From positions 2,480,001 to 2,544,000 of the forward strand of contig NZ_CP077077.1 of the NCBI RefSeq assembly GCF_019139675.1: 64,000 nt of DNA. The letters run 5' to 3'. Each line of letters opens with the position of its first letter. Positions within the stretch are counted from its first letter, which is position 1. Positions 10,005-18,715 of this stretch are shown one piece after another. The notes below the pieces were generated by a model. That model searched no databases. It saw only the letters and a list, made by a program, of their open reading frames with translations, and was not told where the DNA came from. Source of the DNA: Pseudomonas maumuensis. GTDB lineage: Bacteria; Pseudomonadota; Gammaproteobacteria; Pseudomonadales; Pseudomonadaceae. Position numbers and translations under genes: made by a program.

Positions 10005-11732
10005 ATGGGCGGACTGTTCTCCCGATTGATCGAATCCAGCGATCCGCAGTTGATGCGCCAGGCCCTGGCCTGGCTTTACGGCTTCGTGCGCCCGCAGCGT
10101 GGCGCCATCGGCGTGCTCCTGGGGTTGTCCCTGGGCGCCTCGCTGCTGGCCCTGGCGCAACCCTGGCTGGTCAAGACGCTGATCGACGAGGGCCTGCTGG
10201 CCAAGGATTACCAGACCCTCTGGCACATGGCGGCGATCATGATCGTTGCCGGCCTGCTCGGCACGTTGCTGGCGGGGATCAACCGCTACCTGCACACGCG
10301 CCTGTCCGGGCGCATCCTGTTCGCCCTGCGCGACGACTTGTACCGACACCTGCAACAACTTTCGCCGACCTTCTACGGGCGCCGGCGCACCGGTGACATC
10401 CTGTCGCGGCTCGATGGCGATGTCGCCGAGATCCAGCGCTTTGCCGTGGACTCGCTGTTCTCGGCGGTGTCGGCGCTGATCGGCCTGGTCGGCGCGGTGG
10501 CCTTGATGCTGATGCTGTCCTGGCAGCTGTCGCTGCTGCTGGCGTTGCTGATTCCGCTCGAAGTGCTGTGGCTGCGCTGGATGCGACGCAAGGTCGAGCG
10601 CGAGGTACGCAGCCTGCGCGAACGTTCGGCGGATGTGTCGTCGTTCCTGGTCGAGACGCTGCCGGCGATGAAGTTCATCCAGGCCGCCGGCCAGCAGCGG
10701 CGCGAGGCCGAGCGCCTCGAACAGTTGGGGCAGGGCTACATGGGGCAGTTGCTCAAGGTGCAGGTCACTGAGTTCTTTACCCAGGCGGTGCCCGGCACGC
10801 TGACTTCCTGGTGCCGGGCCTGCGCATTCCTGGTCGGTGGCTGGTGGGTGATCCAGGGCACCTGGCAACTGGGCGCGCTGATCGCCTTTTCTACCTACAT
10901 GGGCATGGCTGTAGGCCCGGTGCAGAGCCTGCTGGGGCTGTACGTGGCGGTGCAGCGCATGGCGGTGAGCCTGGGACGGGTGATGGAGCTCAAGCGCGAA
11001 CCGGTCGCGGTGCGGCCCGCCCAAGCTCCGCAGCCGATCGCCGACGGGCCCGGCACGTTGCGGCTCGAAGGCGTGCATTTTGCCCACGATGAGCGCCAGG
11101 GCGCTGTGCTGCGCGGTGCCGATGCCAGTTTGCCGGGCGGGCTCAAAATCGCCATCAGCGGCGCGTCGGGCGTCGGCAAATCGACCCTGATCGACCTGCT
11201 GCAGCGGTTCTACGATCCCGACACCGGGCGCATCCTGCTCGATGGTACCGACCTGCGCCAACTCGACTTGCAGGCCTTGCGTCGGCGCATTGCGGTGGTC
11301 AGCCAGGACATCGTGCTGTTCCGTGGCAGCCTGGCGCAGAACCTCGCCTACAGCACGCCCGAAGCGACCCGTGAGCAGCTGGAAGCGGTGGTGCGCCTGA
11401 CCCGCCTGGATACTTTGCGCGACAGCCTGCCACTGGGCCTGGACGGGCTGCTCGGTGAGCGTGGGCAGCAGCTTTCCGGTGGCCAGAAGCAACGGATCGC
11501 CATCGCCCGGGCGCTGCTGCAGCAACCGGCGATCCTGGTGCTCGACGAGGCCACCTCGGCGGTGGACGAAGCCACCGAGCGCGAAGTGATCGCCGCCATC
11601 GATCAGCTGTTTGCCGGGCGCACGCGCATCCTGATCAGCCACCGTGCCTCGACCCTGGCCGATGCCGACCTGCACCTGCACTTGAGCGACGGCCTGCTGC
11701 GGGTCAAGGAGCCTGCCAAGCATGCCCAGTGA
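10005..11732 (+). CDS. qhpF: ABC transporter (fused membrane and ATPase domains), QhpF-like exporter
   Basis: Protein of 575 residues. Six transmembrane helices occupy about residues 25-310. The nucleotide-binding domain has Walker A SGASGVGKST, signature LSGGQKQRIAIARALL, Walker B ILVLDEATSAVDE and the switch His in LISHRAS. In quinohemoprotein amine dehydrogenase biogenesis, a half-size ABC exporter of this kind is needed to move the cross-linked gamma subunit with its leader peptide to the periplasm. The gene starts 3 bp after the activator stop and overlaps qhpE by 11 bp, so qhpF-E-G are translationally coupled. Family assignment from sequence alone would be a generic exporter; the qhp role rests on the complete gene set around it. 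Confidence 0.87.
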   Translation: MGGLFSRLIESSDPQLMRQALAWLYGFVRPQRGAIGVLLGLSLGASLLALAQPWLVKTLIDEGLLAKDYQTLWHMAAIMIVAGLLGTLLAGINRYLHTRLSGRILFALRDDLYRHLQQLSPTFYGRRRTGDILSRLDGDVAEIQRFAVDSLFSAVSALIGLVGAVALMLMLSWQLSLLLALLIPLEVLWLRWMRRKVEREVRSLRERSADVSSFLVETLPAMKFIQAAGQQRREAERLEQLGQGYMGQLLKVQVTEFFTQAVPGTLTSWCRACAFLVGGWWVIQGTWQLGALIAFSTYMGMAVGPVQSLLGLYVAVQRMAVSLGRVMELKREPVAVRPAQAPQPIADGPGTLRLEGVHFAHDERQGAVLRGADASLPGGLKIAISGASGVGKSTLIDLLQRFYDPDTGRILLDGTDLRQLDLQALRRRIAVVSQDIVLFRGSLAQNLAYSTPEATREQLEAVVRLTRLDTLRDSLPLGLDGLLGERGQQLSGGQKQRIAIARALLQQPAILVLDEATSAVDEATEREVIAAIDQLFAGRTRILISHRASTLADADLHLHLSDGLLRVKEPAKHAQ

Positions 11733-12399
11733 ACTGCGCGTTGGCCTGATCGACAGCGGCTGCTCGCCCGCTCAGGCCGCCATGCTGCTCGATGCCCGGC
11801 GCTTCTGGTTGGCGGACGGCGTGCTGCAGGAAGGCGCAGTGCTGCCCGATGCCCTTGGCCATGGCAGCGCCGTGCTCGAGCGTTTTCGCAGTGAGGCCGG
11901 GGCCATGCCGCTGCTGCTGGCCCAGGTGTTCGAGGGCCAGTGGAGCACCAGCGCCCTGCAAGTGGCTGCCGCGCTGCTGTGGCTGGTGGAAGAGGGCGCC
12001 AGTGTGATCAACCTGAGCCTGGGCCTGCACCAGGACCGCCCGGTGTTGCGCCAGGCCTGCGCCGAAGCCCAGGCCGCCGGGGTGCTGCTGTGTGCCTCCA
12101 GCCCGGCAAGGGGTGAACCGGTGTATCCAGCGAGCTACCCCGGGGTGATCCGGGTGACGGGTGATGCCCGCTGTGCGCCGGGTCAATGGTCCTGGCTGGG
12201 TACCGCCCAGGCCGATTTCGGTGCGTATGTGGGTACTACCGGTGCGGCAGGCGCGAGCCTGGCCTGTGGTGCCTTCAGCGGTCGCCTCGCCGCGCTGTTG
12301 CGCAATCGGCCTGGGGCGGACCACCTGGCGTTGATCCACTGGTTGAAGCAGCACGCGGCGTTCACGGGCCCGGAGCGCAAGGGGCAGGCTGATGGCTGA
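11722..12399 (+). CDS. qhpE: Subtilisin-like serine protease QhpE, gamma-subunit leader peptidase
   Basis: Small S8-family protease of 225 residues with no signal peptide, so it acts in the cytoplasm. The catalytic triad is visible: Asp11 in LIDSG, His47 in LGHGS and Ser179 in GASLACG (a variant of the GTSMA box). At 225 residues it is shorter than a standard subtilisin and lacks a pro-domain. In known qhp systems QhpE cuts the 28-residue leader from the gamma subunit after the thioether cross-links are made. Overlap with qhpF (11 bp) and qhpG (8 bp) supports a single maturation module. Confidence 0.87.
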   Translation: MPSELRVGLIDSGCSPAQAAMLLDARRFWLADGVLQEGAVLPDALGHGSAVLERFRSEAGAMPLLLAQVFEGQWSTSALQVAAALLWLVEEGASVINLSLGLHQDRPVLRQACAEAQAAGVLLCASSPARGEPVYPASYPGVIRVTGDARCAPGQWSWLGTAQADFGAYVGTTGAAGASLACGAFSGRLAALLRNRPGADHLALIHWLKQHAAFTGPERKGQADG

Positions 12400-13690
12400 C
12401 GCACGCATCGTTGTGCTTGGCGCCGGCCCGGCCGGCGCGGCCACGGCCCTGGGGCTGCGCCGCCTGGGTTACGCGGTGACCGTGGTGAGCGACTGGCGCC
12501 GTTTCGCCGCCATCGAGGGGGTTTCCCAGCGCGTGCTCGACGGGCTCCGCCATGCCGGTCTGGGGGCGGCACTCGCGCAAGCCACCACCTCCGCCGCGCG
12601 GCAGGTGCAGTGGAATGGCCAACAGCTGCGCTTGAACCAGGAGTGCTTGCTCGACCGCCAGCGCTTCGACCGGGCGTTGCGTGATGACCTGCGCCGGGCC
12701 GGGGTCGAGGTGATCGAAGGCCGAGTACGCGAGGTGCTGCGCGAGGGTGGCCATCGGGTGCGCCTGGACGATGGCCAGGTCCTGCGCGGCGATTTTCTGG
12801 TCGAGGCCCGTGGCCGTCAGGCACCGCTGGCCGAAGGGCGTTTGCGCGGGCCGGAGACGGTCAGCCTGCTCAATCTCTGGCAGGGCGCACCGGGGCCCGC
12901 GGCTTCGGCGGTGGAGAGCCTGGCCGATGGCTGGGCGTGGATGGCGCGGCTGGCCGATGGCCGCTGCTACTGGCAAGTCACGCTGGATGCCGGTACGGCC
13001 AGCCTGCCGGGCAAGGCGCAGCTGGCGGCGTATTGCGCCGAACGCCGGCGTGCTTCGGCGCAGGTACTGGCGCTGTTCGATGAACAGGCCCTCGCTCCCG
13101 CGCAGGTGTATGCCCGTAGCAGCACGGCGACTTTGGCCTACGCCTGCGCAGGCGATGATTGGCTGCGGGTAGGGGATGCGGCGATGGCGGTCGACCCGCT
13201 GTCGGGCAACGGGATTTTCCAGTCGTTGTCATCGGCCTTGCAGGCGCCGGTGGTGATCAACACGCTGCTACGGCGGCCTGAGCACGCCGCCCTGGCGCAG
13301 CGCTTTCATCAGACGCGGATCGAGCAGTTGTTCCTGCGTTTTGCCCGGATTGGTCGGGACTTCTACGCCCAGGAGCAATTGCGGGCGAGTGCTGCGTTCT
13401 GGGCTGCGCGCCGCGCATGGCCGGATGCGCAACCGGTCCATGCGCAGGCCGCCTGGGGCGCGGTGACGCTCGAGCGTCGGCCCGTGTTGCGTGAGGATTT
13501 CGTGGAGGAGGCCGAGGTAGTGGTAACGGCAGACCAGCCGTTGGGGGTGTGGCACCTGCACGGGGTCGAGTTGGCGCCTGTGGTACGCGGGGTGCGGGCG
13601 GGGCTGTCGCTGCATGAGCTATTGCGAGATCGGTCTGCGCAGCAGCAGGCGATGGTGCGGCGGTGGCTGCTGGAACAGGGGTGTGTTTAA
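12392..13690 (+). CDS. qhpG: Flavin-dependent monooxygenase QhpG, tryptophan hydroxylation for CTQ
   Basis: Protein of 432 residues with an N-terminal FAD-binding Rossmann motif (VVLGAGPAGAATALGLRRLG, GxGxxG at residues 10-15) and the second flavin motif GDAAMAVDPLSGNGIF typical of tryptophan halogenase/hydroxylase-like flavoenzymes. In quinohemoprotein amine dehydrogenase assembly this enzyme adds oxygen to the gamma-subunit Trp that becomes cysteine tryptophylquinone. Its ATG overlaps the qhpE stop. A hairpin follows at once, and the porin gene is convergent. Role inferred from family and context. Confidence 0.85.
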   Translation: MADARIVVLGAGPAGAATALGLRRLGYAVTVVSDWRRFAAIEGVSQRVLDGLRHAGLGAALAQATTSAARQVQWNGQQLRLNQECLLDRQRFDRALRDDLRRAGVEVIEGRVREVLREGGHRVRLDDGQVLRGDFLVEARGRQAPLAEGRLRGPETVSLLNLWQGAPGPAASAVESLADGWAWMARLADGRCYWQVTLDAGTASLPGKAQLAAYCAERRRASAQVLALFDEQALAPAQVYARSSTATLAYACAGDDWLRVGDAAMAVDPLSGNGIFQSLSSALQAPVVINTLLRRPEHAALAQRFHQTRIEQLFLRFARIGRDFYAQEQLRASAAFWAARRAWPDAQPVHAQAAWGAVTLERRPVLREDFVEEAEVVVTADQPLGVWHLHGVELAPVVRGVRAGLSLHELLRDRSAQQQAMVRRWLLEQGCV

Positions 13691-13692
13691 GA

Positions 13693-13719
13693 CCCTGGGG
13701 CTGCGCGGCAGCTCCAGGG
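13693..13719. terminator. Bidirectional hairpin between qhpG and porin genes
   Basis: Stem CCCTGGGGCTGC/GCAGCTCCAGGG with a GCG loop and a single G-T wobble, lying between two convergent stop codons 36 bp apart. No strong U-run follows on either strand, so termination may be only partial. Confidence 0.6.
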
Positions 13720-13726
13720 ACTTGAG

Positions 13727-15040
13727 TCAGAAGAAGGTCCCGACCACCAGCTGCAGATAGGTCCCGGTTCCCCGGCTGCCCAGTTGCACGCCGCCGTTGT
13801 CGGCATTGCGCTCAGGTTTGTAGAAGCCCACCAACGGGCTGATCAGCCAGTGTTCGTTGACCATCCATTCCAGGTACAGGTCCAGTTCGCGCCCACCGAG
13901 GTTACCCCTGTCGGTGCTCAGCGGATCAAAGTCGAAGTACAGCGCGCCCAGGGCCAGCCCCTCCCGTGGCGTGGCCTTGAGCGCCACGTGGTGGACCTGG
14001 CTGTTGCTGTTGAAAGGCCCGGCGTAATTGGCCGCCACCTCGCCCTGGAACCAGGTGCCATAGCCCCGGCTCAGGCCATAGAACAGCGGGTCGAAGTGCT
14101 CCGAGAAGCGGCTGTAGCGGTAGGTGGCGGTGGGCGACCAGGGCAGTGCGGAGAAGGTCCAGTTGCCCTCCAGGTACCAGGCGTTCTCGCGCCCGTCGGT
14201 GCGGTCCTGGGTGACATACTCGGCGGCCAGTTCGAGGTCTTTCACTCCCAGGTTGCCACGCCCGCGCAGGCTCACCGTGTCCATGCCGTCGCGGTGCTCC
14301 AGGCCGAGGATCTCGGCGTAGCGCCGGTCGACATCCAGGCCGCGGATCCAGCTCAGGCCCAGGGTGCCCGCGTCGGCGACATGCTCGAGGTTGGCCACCG
14401 CCATGGCGGTGTCGGCCTGGAACGGGTTGTCGGACTTGAGCCACATCAGGTCGCCGCGCCAACCCTGCTTGCCGCCCAGACGCAACACGGCGGTGCGCTC
14501 GAACGCCTTGCGCGCCGCCAGGTAGTAGGCGCCGCCACGGTCGAAATCGGCGCCCAGGTCGACGTTGCCGGCATTGACCGGGTCGCCCTGGATCAGGAAA
14601 CCGTCGCCGAGGGTGATGACCTGGCGCCCGCCGGAGAGGTCGATGCCATCTTCGCCAAGCGCCGGAAACAGGGTGCCCGAGCGCCATCCCAGGTAAGCGT
14701 CCTCGACGGCAGTGCGACGTTCGTCACCGAGCGTGAAACCCGCGGCGTCGCCATCGCCCCAGGTGGCCGAACTGAGCAGGCTGAAGGCGCCGTAAAACGT
14801 GCCGTTGCCGGCCAGCGCCTGGCTGGCGCTCAGGCCGTACTTGACGTAGCCCTCGCGCCAGTTGCTGCTGCCGGCCTGGCGGTTGCCGAACTGGTCGAAG
14901 CTTTCGTCGCTGTGGAATACGCCGAACAGCGCTTCGAGGTTGGCGTCCAGGGTGGTGCCGGCGTGGTTGTAGAGTTCGTGGGCCTGGGTGAGGGGAGTGG
15001 CCAGCAGCAGGGCCAACGTGCAGGCGAGCTTGTGCGTCAT
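13727..15040 (-). CDS. Outer-membrane porin-like protein
   Basis: Protein of 437 residues. The start at MTHKLACT is chosen for GGAG six bases upstream. A signal peptide ends near TQAHE, and the mature chain is rich in alternating hydrophobic/aromatic beta strands with a C-terminal aromatic (VVGTFF), as in outer-membrane barrels. Domain order fits the alginate-export/OprD-like porins of pseudomonads; the exact subfamily is not certain. It lies downstream of the aldehyde dehydrogenase gene on the same strand, inside the qhp locus. I infer that it admits amines to the periplasmic dehydrogenase or handles their products. Confidence 0.72.
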   Translation of the reverse strand: MTHKLACTLALLLATPLTQAHELYNHAGTTLDANLEALFGVFHSDESFDQFGNRQAGSSNWREGYVKYGLSASQALAGNGTFYGAFSLLSSATWGDGDAAGFTLGDERRTAVEDAYLGWRSGTLFPALGEDGIDLSGGRQVITLGDGFLIQGDPVNAGNVDLGADFDRGGAYYLAARKAFERTAVLRLGGKQGWRGDLMWLKSDNPFQADTAMAVANLEHVADAGTLGLSWIRGLDVDRRYAEILGLEHRDGMDTVSLRGRGNLGVKDLELAAEYVTQDRTDGRENAWYLEGNWTFSALPWSPTATYRYSRFSEHFDPLFYGLSRGYGTWFQGEVAANYAGPFNSNSQVHHVALKATPREGLALGALYFDFDPLSTDRGNLGGRELDLYLEWMVNEHWLISPLVGFYKPERNADNGGVQLGSRGTGTYLQLVVGTFF

Positions 15041-15081
15041 GGTGTGCTCCATGTTTTTGTTGTTTTCCGGCTTTTTCATTG

Positions 15082-15129
15082 CCTGGCCGGGCCTCATCGC
15101 TGGCTTGTCGACGATGAGGCCCGGCCAGG
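15082..15129. terminator. Long perfect hairpin between aldehyde dehydrogenase and porin genes
   Basis: Eighteen-base arms (CCTGGCCGGGCCTCATCG and its exact complement) flank a 12-base loop. It starts 6 bp after the aldehyde dehydrogenase stop. There is no U-run on the minus strand. It could stabilise the upstream message, attenuate transcription into the porin gene, or block 3' exonucleases. Confidence 0.6.
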
Positions 15130-15134
15130 TGAAA

Positions 15135-16628
15135 TCAGAGCTTGATCAGCACCGACTTGAGCTCGGTGTAATGCTCGATCGCCGCCGCGCCCATCTCGCG
15201 ACCGACGCCCGACAGCTTGTAGCCGCCGAACGGCAGCGCCGGGTCCAGCGCGCTGTGGCAGTTCACCCACACCGACCCGGACTTGATCCGCGGGATCATC
15301 CGGTGCACCGCGGCCAGGTCGTTGGACCAGATGCTCGCGCCCAGCCCGTAGGGGTTGTCGTTGGCCAGGCCCACCACCTCGTCGAGGTCGTCGAACGGCA
15401 TGGCCACCAGCACCGGGCCGAAGATTTCCTCTTGCACCAGCCGGTGACGCTGGTCGACATCGACGATTACCGTCGGCTTGACGAAGTAGCCCGGGCCGAA
15501 GCCTTCGCCGCCGCAGGCGATGGTTGCGCCCAACTCGCGACCCAGGTCGATGTAGCCGGTGACCCGCTCCTGCTGCTTGGCCGAGATCAGCGGGCCCATC
15601 TGTACCGACGGGTCCAGGCCGTTGCCGAGCTTCATGCCGTTGGCGATGCCGGCAATGTCGGCCACCACGTTGTCGAAGTGCTTGCGCTGCACATACAGCC
15701 GCGAGCCGGCGCAGCACACCTGGCCCTGGTTGAAGAAGATCGCCGTGGCGGCGCCGGCGGCGGCCTCCTGCAGGTTGGCGTCGGGCAGGACGATGGTCGG
15801 CGACTTGCCGCCCAGTTCGAGGGTGACGCGGGTCATGTTGTCCATGGCGGCCTTGCCGATCAGCTTGCCGACTTCGGTGGAGCCGGTGAAGGTCAGCTTG
15901 TCCACGCCCGGGTGGCGGCTCAGCGCGGCACCGGCGTTCAGCCCGGTGCCGGTGATCACGTTGAACACGCCGTCCGGGTAGCCGGCCTCGCTTACCAGTT
16001 CGGCGAGCTTGAGCGCGGTCAGCGGGGTTTCGTCGGCAGGCTTGAGCACCACCGTGCAGCCGGTGGCCAGGGCCGGGCCGAGCTTCCAGCAGGCCAGCAG
16101 CAGCGGGAAATTCCAGGCGACGATGGCGCCGACCACGCCCACCGCCTCGCGGCGCACGAACGCGTGGAAGTCGTCATTGGGCATCAGCGGCAGCGACGGC
16201 TCGACCGTGCTGCCTTCGAGCTTGGTCGCCCACCCGGCCATGTAGCGCAGGAAGTCGATGGCCAGTTGCACGTCCATCACTTGGGCCACGGCGGCACTCT
16301 TGCCGTTGTTCAGGCATTCCAGCTCGGCCAGCTCCTGGGCATCGCGTTGCATCAGGTCGGCCAGGCGCCACAGCAGGTTCTGCCGCTCGCGCGGACGCAT
16401 CCGGCTCCAGGCCGAGTGCTCGAACGCCTGGCGGGCGGCCTGCACGGCGCGGTCCACATCCTGTGCCTCGGCCGCGGGCACCTCGGCGAGGGCCTCGCCA
16501 CTGGCCGGGTTGCGCAAGGTCATGGTGCGGCCGCTGGCGGCGTCCTGCCAGTCGGCGCCAATGCGCATCTTCAGCGGGCGTGCGAGGAAGGCACGGGTGG
16601 CGGGCAGGATCGGCAGTTCGGAATGCAT
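15135..16628 (-). CDS. NAD(P)-dependent aldehyde dehydrogenase of the qhp locus
   Basis: Protein of 497 residues of the ALDH superfamily: cofactor-binding AIVAWNFPLLLACWKLGPAL, FTGSTEVGK, LELGGKSP with the general-base Glu, and catalytic Cys in FFNQGQVCCAGSRLYV. No signal peptide, so cytoplasmic. The start MHSELPIL is chosen because AGAGG precedes it and the upstream extension looks non-coding. It is divergent from qhpA and lies just downstream of a near-perfect sigma-54 promoter. Function inferred: oxidation of the aldehyde made when quinohemoprotein amine dehydrogenase deaminates a primary amine. It resembles the phenylacetaldehyde/betaine aldehyde group, but substrate specificity cannot be read from sequence. 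Confidence 0.88.
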   Translation of the reverse strand: MHSELPILPATRAFLARPLKMRIGADWQDAASGRTMTLRNPASGEALAEVPAAEAQDVDRAVQAARQAFEHSAWSRMRPRERQNLLWRLADLMQRDAQELAELECLNNGKSAAVAQVMDVQLAIDFLRYMAGWATKLEGSTVEPSLPLMPNDDFHAFVRREAVGVVGAIVAWNFPLLLACWKLGPALATGCTVVLKPADETPLTALKLAELVSEAGYPDGVFNVITGTGLNAGAALSRHPGVDKLTFTGSTEVGKLIGKAAMDNMTRVTLELGGKSPTIVLPDANLQEAAAGAATAIFFNQGQVCCAGSRLYVQRKHFDNVVADIAGIANGMKLGNGLDPSVQMGPLISAKQQERVTGYIDLGRELGATIACGGEGFGPGYFVKPTVIVDVDQRHRLVQEEIFGPVLVAMPFDDLDEVVGLANDNPYGLGASIWSNDLAAVHRMIPRIKSGSVWVNCHSALDPALPFGGYKLSGVGREMGAAAIEHYTELKSVLIKL

Positions 16629-16666
16629 GGGGCGGTGCCTCTTGTCATGGTTGTGACCAGGGCAGG

Positions 16667-16681
16667 GCAATGGGCGTGCCA
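16667..16681 (-). promoter_or_regulatory. Predicted sigma-54 promoter of the aldehyde dehydrogenase gene
   Basis: Minus-strand sequence TGGCACGCCCATTGC, a full match to TGGCACG-N4-TTGC. The predicted start is near 16655, giving a leader of about 27 bases that contains the AGAGG ribosome-binding site. Confidence 0.75.
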
Positions 16682-16807
16682 AGCCGGTCAACGCGTTCAC
16701 AGCCCTTGATGCATGTGCTTTTCGCGTTACATGGCATGCAGTCAGGGAGGCTTGAGCTGTTGCACATTGAGACTTAGTGAGACGCAGATGACACGGACCG
16801 CTGTGCG

Positions 16808-16898
16808 GGCCAATCGCCGGCAAGCCGGCTCCCACAGGTACGGCGTTGGACTCGAAGGTGGCCAGATCCCTGTGGGAGCTGGCTTGCCAGCGATGGCC
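16808..16898. repeat. Inverted pair of REP elements
   Basis: Two copies of the Pseudomonas REP palindrome (CGCCGGCAAGCCGGCTCCCA and its near complement with GAGCTGGCTTGCCAG) face each other in the divergent region between the aldehyde dehydrogenase gene and qhpA. An inverted pair in a promoter region is less usual than one between convergent genes. Confidence 0.8.
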
Positions 16899-16971
16899 TG
16901 CGCAGCAGGCCCCCGTGTCTCAAGGTGAAACACCCCGTCGCGAAATGGCACGTTCGGCCACAGTCCGCGCT

Positions 16972-16989
16972 GCTGGGATTTACCCCAGC
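16972..16989. promoter_or_regulatory. Inverted repeat upstream of the qhpA promoter, possible activator site
   Basis: GCTGGGATTTACCCCAGC has 6-bp arms around a 6-bp spacer. It lies about 45 bp upstream of the qhpA -24/-12 sequence, within the range used by enhancer-binding proteins. No activator site has been matched, so this is only a candidate. Confidence 0.35.
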
Positions 16990-17030
16990 TTTTCGCCCAA
17001 CTCGTTGATGCAAAACATATTTGCCGCAAC

Positions 17031-17046
17031 TGGCACACTTTCTGTA
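17031..17046 (+). promoter_or_regulatory. Probable sigma-54 promoter of qhpADCB (imperfect -12)
   Basis: TGGCACACTTTCTGTA has an intact -24 element (TGGCAC) and a -12 element reading CTGT instead of TTGC, at the correct spacing. Predicted start near 17056, about 58 bases before the TTG start codon. Weaker than the other two sites in the window but in the expected place. Confidence 0.5.
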
Positions 17047-17113
17047 TCGCCATTGTCAGATGCACACCGCAGCGTGCGAATAACGATAAGAACGATACCG
17101 TGGAGGTCTGACC

Positions 17114-18679
17114 TTGAAGACGACTCGACTCCGGCGGCAGGCGGGCACACTGGCGCTGGTCGCCACCGCACTGCTGTCCGCCCAGGCCATGGCGGCCGAG
17201 CAGGGCCCGAGCCTGTTGCAGAACAAGTGCATGGGGTGCCATATCCCCGAAGGCAACGACAGCTACAGCCGCATCAGCCACCAGCGCAAGACCCCCGAGG
17301 GCTGGCTGATGAGCATCGCCCGCATGCAGGTGATGCATGGCCTTTCGATCAGCGACGACGACCGTCGCACCCTGGTCAAGTACCTGGCCGACAAGCAGGG
17401 CCTGGCGCCCAGCGAGACCGACGGTGTGCGCTATGCCATGGAGCGCCGGCTCAATACCGTCGAGCACTTCGACGACCAGCTCAGCCAGATGTGTGGGCGT
17501 TGCCACTCCGGCGCCCGGGTCGCCCTGCAACGGCGTCCGGCCAAGGAATGGGAACACCTGGTCAACTTCCACCTCGGCCAGTGGCCGTCCCTTGAATACC
17601 AGGCCCAGGCCCGTGACCGCGACTGGCTGGACATCGCCCTCAAGCAGATGGTGCCCGACCTGGCCAAGCGCTTCCCCCTCGACAATCCGGCCTGGGCCGA
17701 GTGGCTCAAGGCCCGGCCCGAGTCCAAGGTCCTGGCCGGGCAATGGGCGTTCAGCGGCCATATGCTGGCCAAGGGTGAAGTGCGTGGGGTGATGACGGTC
17801 AGCGCCGAGCAGGGCGATACCTTCAAGGTCGAGGTCAAGGGCGCCTACGCCGACGGTACGCCGTTCAACGGCAGCGGTGCGGCGATCCTCTACAACGGCT
17901 ATGAATGGCGCGGCAACGTCAAGGTCGGCGAGGCCAACCTGCGCCAGGTGTTCGCCGCCATCGACGGGCAGATGAAGGGCCGCATGTTCGAGGCCGAGCA
18001 CGACGAGCGCGGCCTGGACTTCAGTGCGGCGAAGGCCGGGCAGGGGCGCCTGCTGGCGGTGCAGCCGGCGTTCATCAAGACCGGCAGCGACAGCGAGATC
18101 ACCCTGGTGGGCAGCGACCTGTCCGGCAAGCCCGACCTGGGCGCGGGCGTGCAGGTGACCGAAGTGCTGGAGTCGACGCCGACGCTGATCCGGGTCAAGG
18201 CACGGGCCGCCAAGGATGCCGCCGCCGGCCCCCGCGAGGTGGCGGTGGGCGCGCTCAAGGGCGTGCAGCTGGCGGTGTACGACAAGGTCGATGAGGTCAA
18301 GGTGGTGCCGGCGTTCTCCATTGCCCGCATCGGCGAGAACGGCGCCTCGGTGCCGAAGGTGCAAGGTCGCTTCGAGGCTGAAGCCTGGGGCAAGGACGCC
18401 AGTGGCCAGCCGCTGCGCATCGGCTACCTGCCGGCGACCTGGAAAGTCGAGCCGTTCAACGAACGGGCGGTGGAGGACGAGGACGTCAGGTTCGCCGGGC
18501 AGATGCAGGCCGACGGCGTGTTCGTGCCGGGCGGGGCAGGGCCCAACCCCGAGCGCAAGATGATGACCAACAACGCCGGCAACCTGAAGGTGATCGCCAC
18601 CCTCGCCGACGGTGGCCAGCAGGGCGAGGGCCACATGATCGTTACCGTGCAGCGCTGGAACAATCCGCCGCTGCCATAG
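17114..18679 (+). CDS. qhpA: Quinohemoprotein amine dehydrogenase alpha subunit (dihaem)
   Basis: Periplasmic subunit of 521 residues. It starts at a TTG codon preceded by GTGGAGG at nine bases; no ATG fits. The signal peptide ends near AQAMA. Two c-type haem motifs are present, CMGCH (residues 39-43) and CGRCH (127-131), followed by three beta-rich domains. With the beta and gamma subunits it oxidises primary amines to aldehyde and ammonia, and its haems pass electrons from the CTQ cofactor to a soluble acceptor such as azurin or cytochrome c. First gene of qhpA-D-C-B; QhpD follows after 36 bp. Confidence 0.95.
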   Translation: MKTTRLRRQAGTLALVATALLSAQAMAAEQGPSLLQNKCMGCHIPEGNDSYSRISHQRKTPEGWLMSIARMQVMHGLSISDDDRRTLVKYLADKQGLAPSETDGVRYAMERRLNTVEHFDDQLSQMCGRCHSGARVALQRRPAKEWEHLVNFHLGQWPSLEYQAQARDRDWLDIALKQMVPDLAKRFPLDNPAWAEWLKARPESKVLAGQWAFSGHMLAKGEVRGVMTVSAEQGDTFKVEVKGAYADGTPFNGSGAAILYNGYEWRGNVKVGEANLRQVFAAIDGQMKGRMFEAEHDERGLDFSAAKAGQGRLLAVQPAFIKTGSDSEITLVGSDLSGKPDLGAGVQVTEVLESTPTLIRVKARAAKDAAAGPREVAVGALKGVQLAVYDKVDEVKVVPAFSIARIGENGASVPKVQGRFEAEAWGKDASGQPLRIGYLPATWKVEPFNERAVEDEDVRFAGQMQADGVFVPGGAGPNPERKMMTNNAGNLKVIATLADGGQQGEGHMIVTVQRWNNPPLP

Positions 18680-18715
18680 GCATCAACCTGACCAATTGCT
18701 TATCGGGAGGTCGCC

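Noticed and set aside
13784..15145. 453-codon plus-strand open frame opposite the porin gene
   Set aside because: The porin on the other strand has a signal peptide, barrel-like strands and a C-terminal aromatic. This frame has no start site or domain.
16946..16961. TGGCACGTTCGGCCAC as another sigma-54 promoter
   Set aside because: The -24 element is good, but the -12 position reads GCCA instead of TTGC, and no gene starts at the right distance.
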